From positions 48,504,293 to 48,568,292 of the forward strand of contig CM070571.1 of the NCBI GenBank assembly GCA_036346355.1: a stretch of DNA of 64,000 nt. The letters are read 5' to 3'. Both the position numbers and the translations under genes were made by a program. This DNA comes from Rhipidocladum racemiflorum. Lineage: Eukaryota > Streptophyta > Magnoliopsida > Poales > Poaceae. The notes below the pieces were generated by a model. It was not told the origin of the DNA, did not search any database, and worked only from the letters and a program-made list of their open reading frames with translations. Shown here one piece after another: positions 21,338 through 33,400 of the stretch (its first letter is position 1; each line of letters opens with the position of its first letter).

Positions 21338-23158
21338 TGTAACACCCCAAAATTTTGCTTTTCTTAAATTCATGTGTGATTTGGCACTTTGGTGAATTTT
21401 TGGAATTTTCTGGAATTTATTTGGATTTAATTTGAATTTATTCCATTTTGAAATAATTAAAGAATTTAAATTTTCAAATAAAGTTTTGTTGGAAATATTT
21501 TATTTGAGTCCAAAATGTCCCAAAATATTTTCCAGGATTTTTCTGGAATTTTTCTGAGTCTTTTGCTATTTTTTAATGAATTAAATGAATTTCTGGGAAT
21601 TATTTTAAATATTAAATCGCTGGAAAATCGAGTCGGGTCAAGTACTGTTCATCCGACCGGACCCGAGTCCGAGTCCGACTCGAGTCCGACCCGAGCCACG
21701 TGACTTGACCGAACCACATTCGATCCCGACCGTTGGATCGAGATCCAACGGTCCAAATTGGACCGCACCGGTTCGAGCTGAGTCCGGGTCGGATCCGATC
21801 GCACCCACGCGATCGTGACCGTCGATCGTGCCACGTGGACGGCCGTGCGTCGTCGTCTCCGCCGAAACCGAGCCGGACTCCGCCACCGCGTAGCCGCCGC
21901 GTCCGGTTAGGTTTCCGTTTTGTGCGCGCATGTCGAGGCCATTTAAGGCGTGGGTCATCATCTGAGGTTCGCTTCAACCGTGCGCACCTTTTGCCCCACT
22001 TCCCGAAACACTAGCCGCCGCCGTTCGTGCCCGATTGCTCGCTGGAGTTGGTTGGGTCTCCACGGTGGTTTCTGCCGTCTTCCGCCGTGTCCAGAGCCGC
22101 TCCGTCGACACCGAGCCCATATCTGGAAACCCCTCGCCGAGACGCGCCCGAGCCGTGCACCCATCTCGCCGGAGGAGCACCGCAACGCCGCTCAAGGTCG
22201 CCTTCCCCAGCCTGCTCGCCCCCGACCACCGCACCGCCATCAGCCCTCGCAAGCTCTGTGCGCCGTCCGATCTTGATCGTGCGGTTGAGGTGAGTTCACG
22301 TGTTTCCAAACCCGATTAGATCTGGACCGTTGGATCAAGATCCAACGGCTCACGATCACCTCATGCCGTAGCAGCGTTAACGTAGGGTTAGATCTGGACC
22401 GTCCGATCTAGATCGAATGGCCCACGATCACCGTGTAGTTTTCAACGTGTTAACCCTGGATCTAATCGCGGCCGTTGATTTTCAGATCAACGGACACGAT
22501 CGTGCCACGTAGCCTAGGCGCGCCGCACCGTGCGAGCACACGTGGGCGGCCGACATGCGGGCTCGCATGTCGCCGCACCAAGCCGCGCGCGATCCACCGT
22601 GGACCCGTCGCCTGCGTGGACCCGATCCATGGGCCGGACACGCGGCGGCGCCGGGAGGTGCCACGTGTCATCGCGCCGTCGCCATAGATGACGTCATCAC
22701 GGGACCCGTTCGGTGGTGACGTCAGCAAGTCCACGCGGACCAATCGGATACTGACACGTGTCCTCGCTGACGCAATAATTAATTTTCGAAAAAGAAAATG
22801 ATTTATTAATTCGAAATAATGATTTCAGATTTTGATTCAAACTTCAAACGCTTATAACTTTTGCGTTTCAACTCTGATTTGGGTGATTCAAATTTCTAAA
22901 TTTGGATAAAATTGAGATCTACCTAATTATGAATTTTATTTAATTTTTGGGCTAAATTTTTTCTCTGTAATATTATTTAATTGATTATTTAAACATTAAA
23001 TAATTATAACTTTTGCATTTTAACTCCGAATTGAGCGATTCCAGTTCCTAAAAATTCATAAAATTATGTTCTCTCTGTTTATGGATTTTATTTGGATGTT
23101 TGGACACTTTTTGCCTATTGTTTATTCGTGTATTGCTATTTGCACGCTTTACGAGTAG

Positions 23159-23239
23159 ACGTTGAAGTGCCGGAGGGATTCGAAGGAGAAGTATTGACTC
23201 AGGATCCAACTCAAGACCAAGAACAAGTACTTTTTGAAG
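23159..23239 (+). other. Putative LTR-internal acidic exon A (gypsy1 5' LTR)
   Basis: Preceded by the acceptor-like GCTTTACGAGTAG and followed by GCAAGT. Its 81 nt read VEVPEGFEGEVLTQDPTQDQ and then EQVLFE in the phase that also fits the downstream exon. No ATG lies in this phase within the exon, and the phase from the nearest upstream donor (GAG|GTGAGT, about 22289) does not match, so the start codon is unresolved. The identical segment is kept in the 3' LTR (32304-32384). Confidence 0.5.
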
Positions 23240-24417
23240 GCAAGTTGTGCTTTGACCATGTTGATCCTATTTTGAAACCTATTTTGGTTCAAATTATTGC
23301 ATGCTAGTTCAATTAGAAAATACTTTATTTGAATATGGGGAATTAGATAAATACCAATTTGCTGTATGACACCTTGATTACTTAAATATGTGCCATGACC
23401 CCTTGTCACCCTAGTTGTGGATTACTAGTTGGACATTACTAAAATTGCCAACATGGGTTTAGACCGTTGTAGTATATTGCTTAGACCGGCTACGTGCTCA
23501 CGACATGATTTGGACAAACAAATGTTAATATTGACTTAATGATATATTGAACCTGTTTTGGAAAGGTATCATGTGATGTTGATGGCACGTGGTGCATGGT
23601 AATCAACTGGGTTTGATAAATAGTTTTCACGGGGCATGTGGCAAGAATGATCAGTGGGCCAGTTGTGGCAATCGGGATGTTGATTTGGTTCTTGGGTAGT
23701 CTTGCCCTGGTCACCCTAAGGACATAACCTTGCAAGCCTTTGAACTGAGTCAATCTTGCAACCACATGTCTCAGAATGGGATGGACCTTGTTGATTAAGT
23801 TGCTAATAACGCACTGTGGGACCTCGGGAGGTCAACTACACCCTTTGTGTAAGTTGTACTGCGGGAGGCGCATCGGGTGAGGCCAGGTACCCATCTAACG
23901 GTTGGTTGGCCTAAACTTCGCCTTAGCTAAGGGAAGGGTTAGTGTGCAACAACCGGAGGACCACCTGTATTGTTAGAAGTTTTGAAAGACTTTGTTACTG
24001 AACTCGCCTTTGTGGTGTTTGACTGTATCTTGTGGGTAAAGTGCATAACCTCTGCAGAGTGTAGAATCTATTCGAATAGCCGTGTCCGCGGTATTGGACA
24101 TCGCTCGGGAATTACAGTCAAGGGTTAGACTTTCTCAAAAATAACTTGGACTTGAAAGGTTGGGTTGGATTAATAATGATGTTGATAGAAATGTGGATTA
24201 GGATGGGAAAGATGTTTACTAAACCCCTTGAAAAGTTATTTATGCTTTACTTGTTTCTAGCTTTGAATCTACTTATGCTACTTGTCAAATGTCATGCATC
24301 GCAAATATACCTTGAGCTATTCCTTTGTATCAAGCCATACATATAGTATATTAGTTTGCATTTTGTGCATGACTTGCTGAGTACCAAGTACTCACCCTTG
24401 CCGCAATACAACACCAG

Positions 24418-24476
24418 TTGAAGAGGAGACTACACCAGCTTTGGAGGAAGAGCTCCAAGAGGAACCGTCTACTTAG
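24418..24476 (+). other. Putative LTR-internal acidic exon B (gypsy1 5' LTR)
   Basis: Follows an acceptor-like ATACAACACCAG. Joined to exon A in phase it reads EEETTPALEEELQEEPST and then TAG at 24474-24476. Ten of the 18 residues are Glu or Gln. The gypsy1 3' LTR has the same peptide (33573-33631), and the divergent LTR E has EEETTPGSEEDFQEDPST. Confidence 0.5.
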
Positions 24477-24759
24477 GAGCGAGCCCGATCGGTTACTGTG
24501 GTATCTTGGATGGCGCCACGGTTATCTTATTTTCCGCCGCTATTATTTCTCTCTTAATAAGTTTCGCCTGCGTATGATATTTGTAACTTGACCATAAGGT
24601 CGAGTAACCAGTTTGGCTATTTAATTAAAGTACTTTATTAGTATCGAATGGTATGATTGTGATATTTACCGATGTTAAGACTGTGTGCACTAGCGCGTTC
24701 CTGGACTAGTGCTGAATACACAGAGGGTCCGGATTTGCAAATTCGGGTCCCGACAGAGG

Positions 24760-24772
24760 TGGTATCAGAGCC
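24760..24772 (+). promoter_or_regulatory. Gypsy1 primer binding site (initiator Met-tRNA type)
   Basis: TGGTATCAGAGCC four bases after the 5' LTR end. Confidence 0.93.
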
Positions 24773-24971
24773 ATACTGACCGTAGGCTCAACCCTAGCTA
24801 GAAAGGTCGTAGAGAGGATAAAACATATTTTCTAAAGCTAAAAGTTTGTCAAGACAAGAAATGACATCTCGACTTATCCCATTCTTCCCTTTCTTGTCTC
24901 TTGCTGAATTTTTCCTTACCTTGTCACGATTTAAAAATTTTCGAGTTCTTACGTGAGCACTCTTGTGACAG

Positions 24972-25580
24972 ATGGAGGGAGAGTTCAACTACGTCGATCT
25001 GGAGGTTGGTCACGCTGCGGAACTTTGGCGTATGCTACAGACTCTCGGAGATTTTGAGAAGCCACAATACCAAGTGGAAGTGATCAGACAAGCAGGATTG
25101 ATCAAGGCTTGTGACGTGAAGATTGTGGTACCTGCTAGGAAGAAGGGCCCAGGCAATCGCCCGATACACCGACCTTTGCCAGGAGGTCTACAATGCAGAT
25201 GGGTATCCAAGAGGTGTCACGACGAGCAATGCGGCACATTACCCGTATTCACGCCAGAGAGTTGGAGAGCACGGTGTTCGATATCATCCGAGACAAAGAA
25301 TAACCTTCTTGGCCCGAAGGTGATTCAGGATGAGGATGCCATGGTTACACAGTTGGCACGACTTGTTGTCGCCCAGGAGGATGTACTCGATGATACAAGC
25401 AAGGAGCTACAGAAGGCCCGCAAGGAGATCACGACAGAGAAGAACAGATGGCGGGAAGCTCAAGAGTATGTGTCACACCTTCTGCAAAGGATTGGAGAGT
25501 TAGAGACGGCATTGTACGCACGCAGCGAGCGAGCCAATGCTCGAGCCGCGACGAGCTGCACCGGAGGAGCCGGAGCTTGA
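24972..25580 (+). pseudogene. Gypsy1 upstream ORF (before gag), frameshifted
   Basis: A 202-codon frame begins MEGEFNYVDLEVGHAAELW 200 bp after the primer site. A second frame over 25123-25323 (RAQAIARYTDLCQEVYNADG) looks like the proper continuation, so a frameshift pair probably disrupts the middle. The last third (about residues 135-195) is rich in Glu, Lys and Arg and predicted by eye to be a coiled coil (TSKELQKARKEITTEKNRWR). Some grass gypsy lineages carry an extra ORF in this position. I know no function for it. About 400 bp of non-coding sequence separates it from gag. Confidence 0.6.
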
Positions 25581-25984
25581 GGAGGACACTGCTTCTTCGA
25601 CTACCACAGATGACACAGTTGCTGGACATGGCAATCGTTTCGCGCCTATGCCGCAGCATTCGTACCCAGGCCGTGGAGGTTTTCTCGATGAGTGAGCGTA
25701 GGTTCTATAGTGAGACTCCTTCACCGAGTCGCGTCATAGAAAAAAAAAAGAGTCACCCTTTAGGCGTTAGACTCCAGTGTTAGTTCGATTTGGATTTTCA
25801 TTGTTTGCTGAGTGTGCAGTATGTGTTGCAGGGCCCTTAGGCATTGTAAGCAACCATACCAAGTTACTATTGATTAAAATAATAAAGTTAGACCTTAAGG
25901 TTACACCTTTCGCCCCGCATAAGTTCCATACTACTTGTCTATTCTTGTTTCCCTCTCATCTCTAAAACCTAGAGCAAACCACAG

Positions 25985-26990
25985 ATGGTGAACACTCGCG
26001 AAAACCTTGGAGGCAATGGAAGTGGTTCTCGCCCAGCAGAAAACCCCAATGATGGAGCACCAGCACCGCCAGTTGATATGCAGAATTTCGGAGCTTTTCT
26101 TGCTGCTCAGACCCAGTTGATGCATGCCATGATGCAACAGATGCAACACATAACTGCTCAGGCCACTGCTAATCAAGTTAATCAGGGACAACGCCAGAAT
26201 ACAAGACTGTCAGAGTTCATGAGGACTCATCCACCCACTTTCTCCGGGAATGCGAATCCGTTGGAAGCCGATGGTAGTTAAGGTCAATTGAGAGGAAGCT
26301 ACACATAGCTCAATGCATAGGAAATGAGAAGGTACTCTACGCTTCTCATCGCTTGGAAGGAACACCATTGAATGGTGGGAGAACTTCGTGCACGCAAGAG
26401 AACCCTCGTGACATCACTTGGGAAGAGTTCACAATCGCATTTCACAAGATCATGTGCCGAAGGAATCATGGATCTCAAGAAGGAGGAGTTCGAGCATGAA
26501 GCAAGGTAATCAGCCGGTGGCGAATACTGAACAAGTTCACACAACTTTGCACGCTACGCACTTTGAGGATGCAAATGACAGATAAAGCCGCATAGCCTCG
26601 CTTCATGAAGGGACTTAACTCAGGATTATAGGTGGGACTGATCACCCACACCTTTCCAGATTTCCAAGAGTTGGTGAATAAGGCGCTTATTCTTGAGGAC
26701 AAGCGCAAGGAACTGAATGAGAACAGGAAGCGCAGGATGCAAAGATCGTGGATCGCGTCGTGAGCGCCAGAACGTTTGAGGGTTGCGCCAAATCGGCTTT
26801 TCAGATTCCACCGCAAAATACGACAAGGACACCATCACCAAAGCACCAAGACCCGTCAATCGAACTATCGCACCCCCCCGCTTAGAAACGCCGCTCGTGC
26901 AACAAGAAGGAACAAAGTGAGATGTTGCTACAATCGCAACGAGCCAGGACACTTTGCCAACAGTTGTCCTAAGAAGACAGCAGAGTGACC
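25985..26990 (+). pseudogene. Gypsy1 gag, multiply frameshifted
   Basis: The start MVNTRENLGGNGSGSRP is followed by a MQNFGAFLAAQTQLMHAMMQ helix and HPPTFSGNANPLEAD, typical of gypsy Gag, which forms the virus-like particle. The frame stops at 26279-26281. The rest of the capsid region survives in pieces in other frames (WEEFTIAFHKIMCR). The zinc knuckle near 26925-26970 reads CYNRNEPGHFANSC, so the second cysteine is replaced by Arg. The product cannot be functional. Confidence 0.8.
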
Positions 26991-27109
26991 CCATCCGCTT
27001 CAACTGGGATCCACACCAGCCTAGGACGCCAAAGATCAGAGCCACACCCTGCATCGTGGTGAGAGGCCGAGTCAACCATGTCACCGCAGATGCACCGCAG
27101 AATGCTACG

Positions 27110-27500
27110 GACGTCGATCTTGGGTAAGTTACTAGTCAACTCAGTGCACCTGCTTGATTTTGTTTGATTCGAGCTTCGCATTCGCTTTGTTTCTCAAGGC
27201 TTTGCTGCTAAAAATGATTTGGAGATTGCAAGACTTAAATGCATGCTTTTAGTTCAAACCCACAGTTCAGAACTCCGAACGAAAGTAGGATGTTAGGGGT
27301 GAGAATACTAATAGATGGGATAGAGTTCCTAGCGAACCTTATTATTTTGGAGACCCAGACCTTGGATGTCATTTTGGGAATGGATTGGTTATCCAAGCAC
27401 AAGGCCGTATTGAATTGTGGACGAAGGACTATCTCAGTTGAGAGCCCGTGTGGAAAGAAAGTGGAATTTCAAGCTCTGCCGTCAGAGATGGGCGATTGAT
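27110..27500 (+). pseudogene. Gypsy1 protease remnant
   Basis: The C-terminal part of a retropepsin is readable from 27239: VRILIDGIEFLANLIILETQ, then LDVILGMDWLSKHKAVLNC. The active-site region near 27155 has DSSFAFA where DSGAS is expected, so the catalytic motif appears lost. A stop at 27497-27499 separates it from the pol frame. Confidence 0.65.
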
Positions 27501-27542
27501 GGTTAACAAGACTGTGCAATCAGCATAGAAGATGTCTCAAGA

Positions 27543-30419
27543 GTGAATGAGTACCAGATGTTTTTCCTGAAGATCTACCTGGTATGCCGCCCGACAGGAC
27601 ATAGAGTTTGTGATAGAACTTGTACAGTACAAAGACCGATAGCAAAGAGACCCTATCGGATGTCCACCGAGGAATTGGTAGAGATGAAGAAACAACTTGA
27701 GGAGTTAATGGAGAAAGGATTTATCAGACCGAGTTCGTCGCCGTGGGGAGCACCAGTTTTGTTCATCAAGAAGAAGGACGGGAGTTTCAGGATGTGCATT
27801 GACTACCGTGCACTCAATGAAGTCACCGTGAAGAATAAGTATCCGCTACCCAGGATCGATGATTTGTTTGACCAGCTGAGAGGAGCCGGAGTTTTCTCCA
27901 AGATTGATCTGAGATCGGGATACCATCAGTTGAAGATCCGATCAGAAGATATCCCAAAGACCGCATTCTCGTCAAGATACGGACATTACGAGCTTACAGT
28001 TATGTCCTTTGGTCTGACGAATGCGCCAGCATATTTCATGAATATGATGAATAAGGTGTTCATGGAATATTTGGACAAGTTTGTTGTCGTGTTCATAGAT
28101 GATATTCTAATCTACTCCAAGACAGAGGATGAACATGCCGAACACTTGAGACGAGTATTGGAAAAGCTGAGGGAACAGCAACTCTTCGCCAAGTTCAGTA
28201 AGTGTGATTTTTGGAAGGACAAGGTGGAATTCCTCGGACATGTAATGACCGCAGAAGGAGTCGCCGTAGATCCAAGCAAGGTAGAAGCTGTGTTACATTG
28301 GGAACAGCCGAAGACTGTGACGCAGATCCGGAGTTTCCTTGGAATGGCAGGATACTATCGCCGTTTCATTGAAGGCTTTTCGACAATTGCGAAACCTCTC
28401 ACGCAATTGCTGAAAAAGGAGAAGAAGTTTGCATGGACGCCAGAGTGCGAGAAAGGTTTTCAAGAATCGAAGAAGCAATTGACATCAGCACCGGTGTTAG
28501 TTCTACCGGATGTTAATCAAAGCTTTGATATTTATTGTGACGCATCGCGCCAAGGACTTGGATGTGTGCTGATGCAGAATGGAAAGGTCGTCACTTATGC
28601 ATCAAGGCAGTTGAGGCCGCATGAGGAAAATTATCCGACGCATGACCTAGAGTTAGCTGCCGTAGTGCATGCCTTGAAGATATGGCGTCACTATCTGATC
28701 GGGAACAGATGTGAAGTGTACACGGATCATAAGAGCCTTAAGTACATATTCACCCAGTCGGATCTGAATATGAGGCAAAGGAGGTGGTTAGAGTTGATCA
28801 AGGACTATAATGTTGGAATCCATTACCATCCTGGAAAGGCCAACGTAGTAGCCGATGCTCTGAGTCGGAAAAGCCATACTGTGAGTATGTTGCTAGCCAC
28901 AAGTCAGGATGAGCTATGTGAGGATTTCCAGAGAATGAAGATTGAGGTGGTACCTAGCGGATTCTTGGCCGCACTGGAGGTAAAGCCTACCCTAGAAGGT
29001 CAGATTCGGGAAGGGCAGAAGGATGATGACAAGATCCGCAGGATTAAGTCCAAAATGGAGGAAGACAAGGCAAAGGACTTCAAGTTGGATGAGCAAGGCA
29101 CGTTATGGATGAAGGATCGGATTTGTGTGCCCAACAAGAAGGAGTTAAAGCAACTGATTTTGGAGGAAGCCCATGACTCCAAGTACTCGATTCATCCTAG
29201 AAGTGCCAAGATGTATCAAGACTTGAAGGAGAAATTCTGGTGGCCGAGTATGAAGCGTGAAGTTGCCGAACATGTTGCATTGTGCGACGTATGCCAGAGA
29301 GTCAAGGCAATGCATCAGAGACCAGCAGGATTGCTGCAGCCGCTGAAAATACCTGAATGGAAGTGGGAGGAAATCGGAATGGATTTCATTACCGATTTGC
29401 CAAAGACTCAAGGAGGTTATGACTTCATATGGGTTATAGTGGATCGCTTGACCAAAGTAGCCCACTTTATCCCAGTGAAGACCACCTACTCGGGAGATAA
29501 ATTAGCAGAGTTGTACATGATCAGGATCGTTTGTTTGCACGGAGTGCCAAAGAGGATTGTATCGGACAGAGGTACCCAATTTACCTTAAGGTTCTGGAAT
29601 AAGTTGCATGAAGCCATGGGAACCCGTTTGAACTTCAGTACAGCCTATCATCCACAGACGGATGGACAGACCGAAAGAGTCAATCAGATTCTGGAAGATA
29701 TGCTAAGAGCGTGTGCATTGGCTTATGCTACCTCTTGGGATAAGAGCTTGCCGTATGCGGAGTTCAGTTATAACAACGGTTACCAAGCAAGTTTACAAAT
29801 GTCACCATTTGAAGCACTATATGGACGACCCTGTCGGACGCCATTGAACTGGAATGAGACAGGTGAACGCCGTGTCTTTGGGCCAGATATTCTTCAAGAA
29901 GCTGAAGAACAGATTGCCATGATCAGGGAGAGATTGAAGATAGCCCAATCATGACAGAAGAGTTATGCTGACAGCCGTCACCGAGACCTGAGTTTCGAAC
30001 CAGAAGATTTCGTGTATCTCAGAGTCACACCGCTCAGAGGAGTTAAGAGATTCCATGCCAAAGGGAAACTCGCACCCCGTTATGTTGGACCATTCAAGAT
30101 TTTGAGCCGTAGAGGCGAAGTTGCTTACCAGCTGGAGTTGCCACAGTTGTTGGCAGGAGTACATGACGTGTTCCATGTGTCCCAGCTGAAGAAGTGTCTC
30201 CGAGTGCCTGAGGAGCAGACACCGCTAGAGTCAATTGAGTTGCGAGAGGATCTGACTTACAAGGAGCATCCCGTGAAGATTTTGGACATTATGGATCGAG
30301 AGACTAGAAATAAGTCAACCCGCTTCTGTAGAGTTCAGTGGAGCAACCACGCGGAGAGTGAAGCAACTTGGGAGCGCGAAGAGGAATTGAAGAAAGAGTT
30401 TCCGAACCTATTCCTTTAG
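27543..30419 (+). pseudogene. Gypsy1 pol: RT, RNase H, integrase, chromodomain-like tail; one internal TGA
   Basis: The polyprotein part copies element RNA to DNA and inserts it. The RT fingers and palm show SPWGAPVLFIKKKDGSFRMC, FSKIDLRSGYHQ and the catalytic VVFIDDILIYSK. RNase H has FDIYCDASRQGLGCVLMQNG and YTDHKSLKYIFTQ. The integrase zinc region is present with VALCDVCQRVKA. Its DDE residues lie in MDFITDLPKTQGGYDF, RIVSDRGTQFT and TDGQTERVNQILED. A TGA at 29952-29954 follows IAQS; the same frame then continues to 30419 with PRYVGPFKILSRRGEVAYQL, VFHVSQLKKCL and a chromodomain-like WSNHAESEATWEREEELKKE. Only this one stop breaks the frame. The amino-terminal link to protease is disrupted upstream. 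Confidence 0.93.
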
Positions 30420-30450
30420 TAAGCCCTGAATCTTGGGGACGAGATTCTGT

Positions 30451-30464
30451 TAAGGGGGGAGGTT
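30451..30464 (+). promoter_or_regulatory. Gypsy1 polypurine tract
   Basis: TAAGGGGGGAGGTT directly before the 3' LTR; priming site for plus-strand DNA. Confidence 0.85.
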
Positions 30465-33400
30465 TGTAACACCCCAAAATTTTGCTTTTCTTAAATTCAT
30501 GTGTGATTTGGCACTTTGGTGAATTTTTGGAATTTTCTGGAATTTATTTGGATTTATTTGGATTTAATTTGAATTTATTCCATTTTGAAATAATTAAAGA
30601 ATTTAAATTTTCAAATAAAGTTTTGTTGGAAATATTTTATTTGAGTCCAAAATATCGCAAAATATTTTCCAAGATTTTTCTGGAATTTTTCTGAGTCTTT
30701 TGCTATTTTTTAATGAATTAAATGAATTTCTGGGAATTATTTTAAATATTAAATCGCTGGAAAATCGAGTCGGGTCAAGTACTGTTCATCCGACCGGACC
30801 CGAGTCCGAGTCCGAGTCCGACTCGAGTCCGACCCGAGCCACGTGACTTGACCGAACCACATTCGATCCCGACCGTTGGATCGAGATCCAACGGTCCAAA
30901 TTGGACCGCACCGGTTCGAGCTGAGTCCGGGTCGGATCCGATCGCACCTACGCGATCGTGACCGTCGATCGTGCCACGTGGACGGCCGTGCGTCGTCGTC
31001 TCCGCCGAAACCGAGCCGGACTCCGTCGCCGCGTAGCCGCCGTGTCCGGTTAGGTTTCCGTTTTGTGCGCGCATGTCGAGGCCATTTAAGGCGTGGGTCA
31101 TCATCCGAGGTTCGCTTCAACCGTGCACACCTTTTGCCCCACTTCCCGAAACCCTAGCCGCCGCCGTTCGTGCCCGATTGCTCGCCGGAGTTGGTTGGTT
31201 CTCCACGGTGGTTTCTGCCGTCTTCCGCCGTGTCCAGAGCCGCTCCGTCGACACCGAGCCCATATCTGGAAACCCCTCGCCGAGACGCGCCCGAGCCGTG
31301 CACCCATCTCGCCGGAGGAGCACCGCAACGCCGCTTCGAAGGTCGCCTTCCCCAGCTCCATTCGTCCCCGATCACCGCACCGCCATCAGCCCTCGCGAGC
31401 TCTGTCCGCCGTCCGATCTTGATCGTGCGGTTGAGGTGAGTTCACGTGTTTCCAAACCCGATTAGATCTGGACCGTTGGATCAAGATCCAACGGCTCACG
31501 ATCACCTCATGCCGTAGCAGCGTTAACGTACGGTTAGATCTGGACCGTCCGATCTAGATCGAACGGCCCACGATCACCGTGTAGTTTTCAACGTGTTAAC
31601 CCTGGATCTAATCGCGGCCGTTGATTTTCAGATCAACGGACACGATCGTGCCACGTAGCCTAGGCGCGCCGCACCGTGCGGGCACACGTGGGCCGCTGAC
31701 ATGCGGGCCCGCATGTCAGTCGCACCAAGCCGTGCGCCAGTCCACCGTGGACCCGTGCCGCCCGTGGACCCAGTCCATGGACCGGACACGTGGCAGCGCC
31801 CGGGAGGTGCCACGTGTCATGCTGACGTCAGCATGACATCATCACGGGACCCGTTCGGTGGTGACGTCAGCAAGTCCACGTGGACCAATCGAATACTGAC
31901 ACGTGTCCTCGCTGACGCAATAATTAATTTCCGAAAAAGAAAATGATTTATTAATTCGAAATAATGATTTCAGATTTTGATTCAAACTTCAAACGCTTAT
32001 AACTTTTGCGTTTCAACTCCGATTTGGGTGATTCAAATTTCTAAATTTGGATAAAATTGAGATCTACCTAATTATGAATTTTATTTAATTTTTGGGCTAA
32101 AGTTTTTCTCTGTAATATTATTTAATTGATTATTTAAACATTAAATAATTATAACTTTTGCATTTTAACTCCGAATTGAGCGATTCCAGTTCCTAAAAAT
32201 TCATAAAATTATGTTCTCTTTGTTTATGGATTTTATTTGGATGTTTGGACACTTTTTGCCTATTGTTTATTCGTGTATTGCTATTTGCACGCTTTACGAG
32301 TAGACGTTGAAGTGCCGGAGGGATTCGAAGGAGAAGTATTGACTCAGGATCCAACTCAAGACCAAGAACAAGTACTTTTTGAAGGCAAGTTGTGCTTTGA
32401 CTATGTTGATCCTATTTTGAAACCTATTTTGGTTCAAATTATTGCATGCTAGTTCAATTAGAAAATACTTTATTTGAATATGGGGAATTAGATAAATACC
32501 AATTTGCTGTATGACACCTTGATTACTTAAATATGTGCCATGACCCCTTGTCACCCTAGTTGTAGATTACTAGTTGGACATTACTAAAATTGCCAACATG
32601 GGTTTAGACCGTTGTAGTATATTGCTTAGACCGGCTACGTGCTCACGACATGATTTGGACAAACAAATGTTAATATTGACTTAATGATATATTGAACCTG
32701 TTTTGGAAAGGTATCATGTGATGTTGATGGCACGTGGTGCATGGTAATCAACTGGGGTTTGATAAATAGTTTTCGGCCGGGGCATGTGGCAAGAATGATC
32801 AGGTGGGCCAGTTGTGGCACTGGGGATGTTGATTTGGTTCTTCGGGTAGTCTTGCCCTGGTCACCCTAAGGATTTAACCTTGCAAGCCTTTGAACTGAGT
32901 CAATCTTGCAACCACATGTCTGTAATGGGACGGACCTAGTTGATTAAGTTGCTAATAACGTACCTGTGGGACCTCAGGAGGTTAACTACACCCTTTGTGT
33001 AAGTTGTACGGGGGAGCGTCATCGGGATTTGAGGCCAGGTACCCATCTAACAGTTGGTTGGCCTAAACTTCGCCTTAGCTAAGGGAAGGGTTAGTGTGCA
33101 ACAACCGGGGAGGACCACCTGTATTGTTAGAAGTTTCCGAAAGACTTTGTTACGGGAACTCGCCTTTGTGGTGTTTGACTGTATCTTGTGGGTAAAGTGC
33201 ATAACCTCTGCAGAGTGTAGAATCTATTCGAATAGCCGTGTCCGCAGTATTGGACATCGCTCAGAATTACTGATCAAGGGTTAGACTTTCTCAAAAATAA
33301 CTTGGACTTGAAAGGTTGGGTTGGATTAATAATGATGTTGATAGAAATGTGGATTAGGATGGGAAAGATGTTTACTAAACCCCTTGAAAAGTTATTTATG

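Larger units (their letters stand above)
21338..24755 (+). mobile_element. Gypsy1 5' LTR
   Basis: Contains palindromic GACCGTTGGATC boxes (21728, 22325), a GC-rich transcript-leader-like block with CTAGCCGCCGCCG (about 22010), a strong donor GAGGTGAGT (about 22289), and two acidic exon-like segments at 23159-23239 and 24418-24476. Several short frames are open on both strands in the GC-rich part, but none resembles a known protein. Confidence 0.95.

Noticed and set aside
21612..22320. Arg/Ser/Pro-rich frames on both strands in the gypsy1 LTR
   Set aside because: The GC-rich composition keeps most frames open. Peptides differ between strands and copies and show no known motif. Only exons A and B are kept as candidates.
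22289..23159. Joining the GAG|GTGAGT donor at about 22289 to acidic exon A
   Set aside because: The reading phases do not agree: the upstream frame meets a stop immediately, so this join cannot give one continuous protein.
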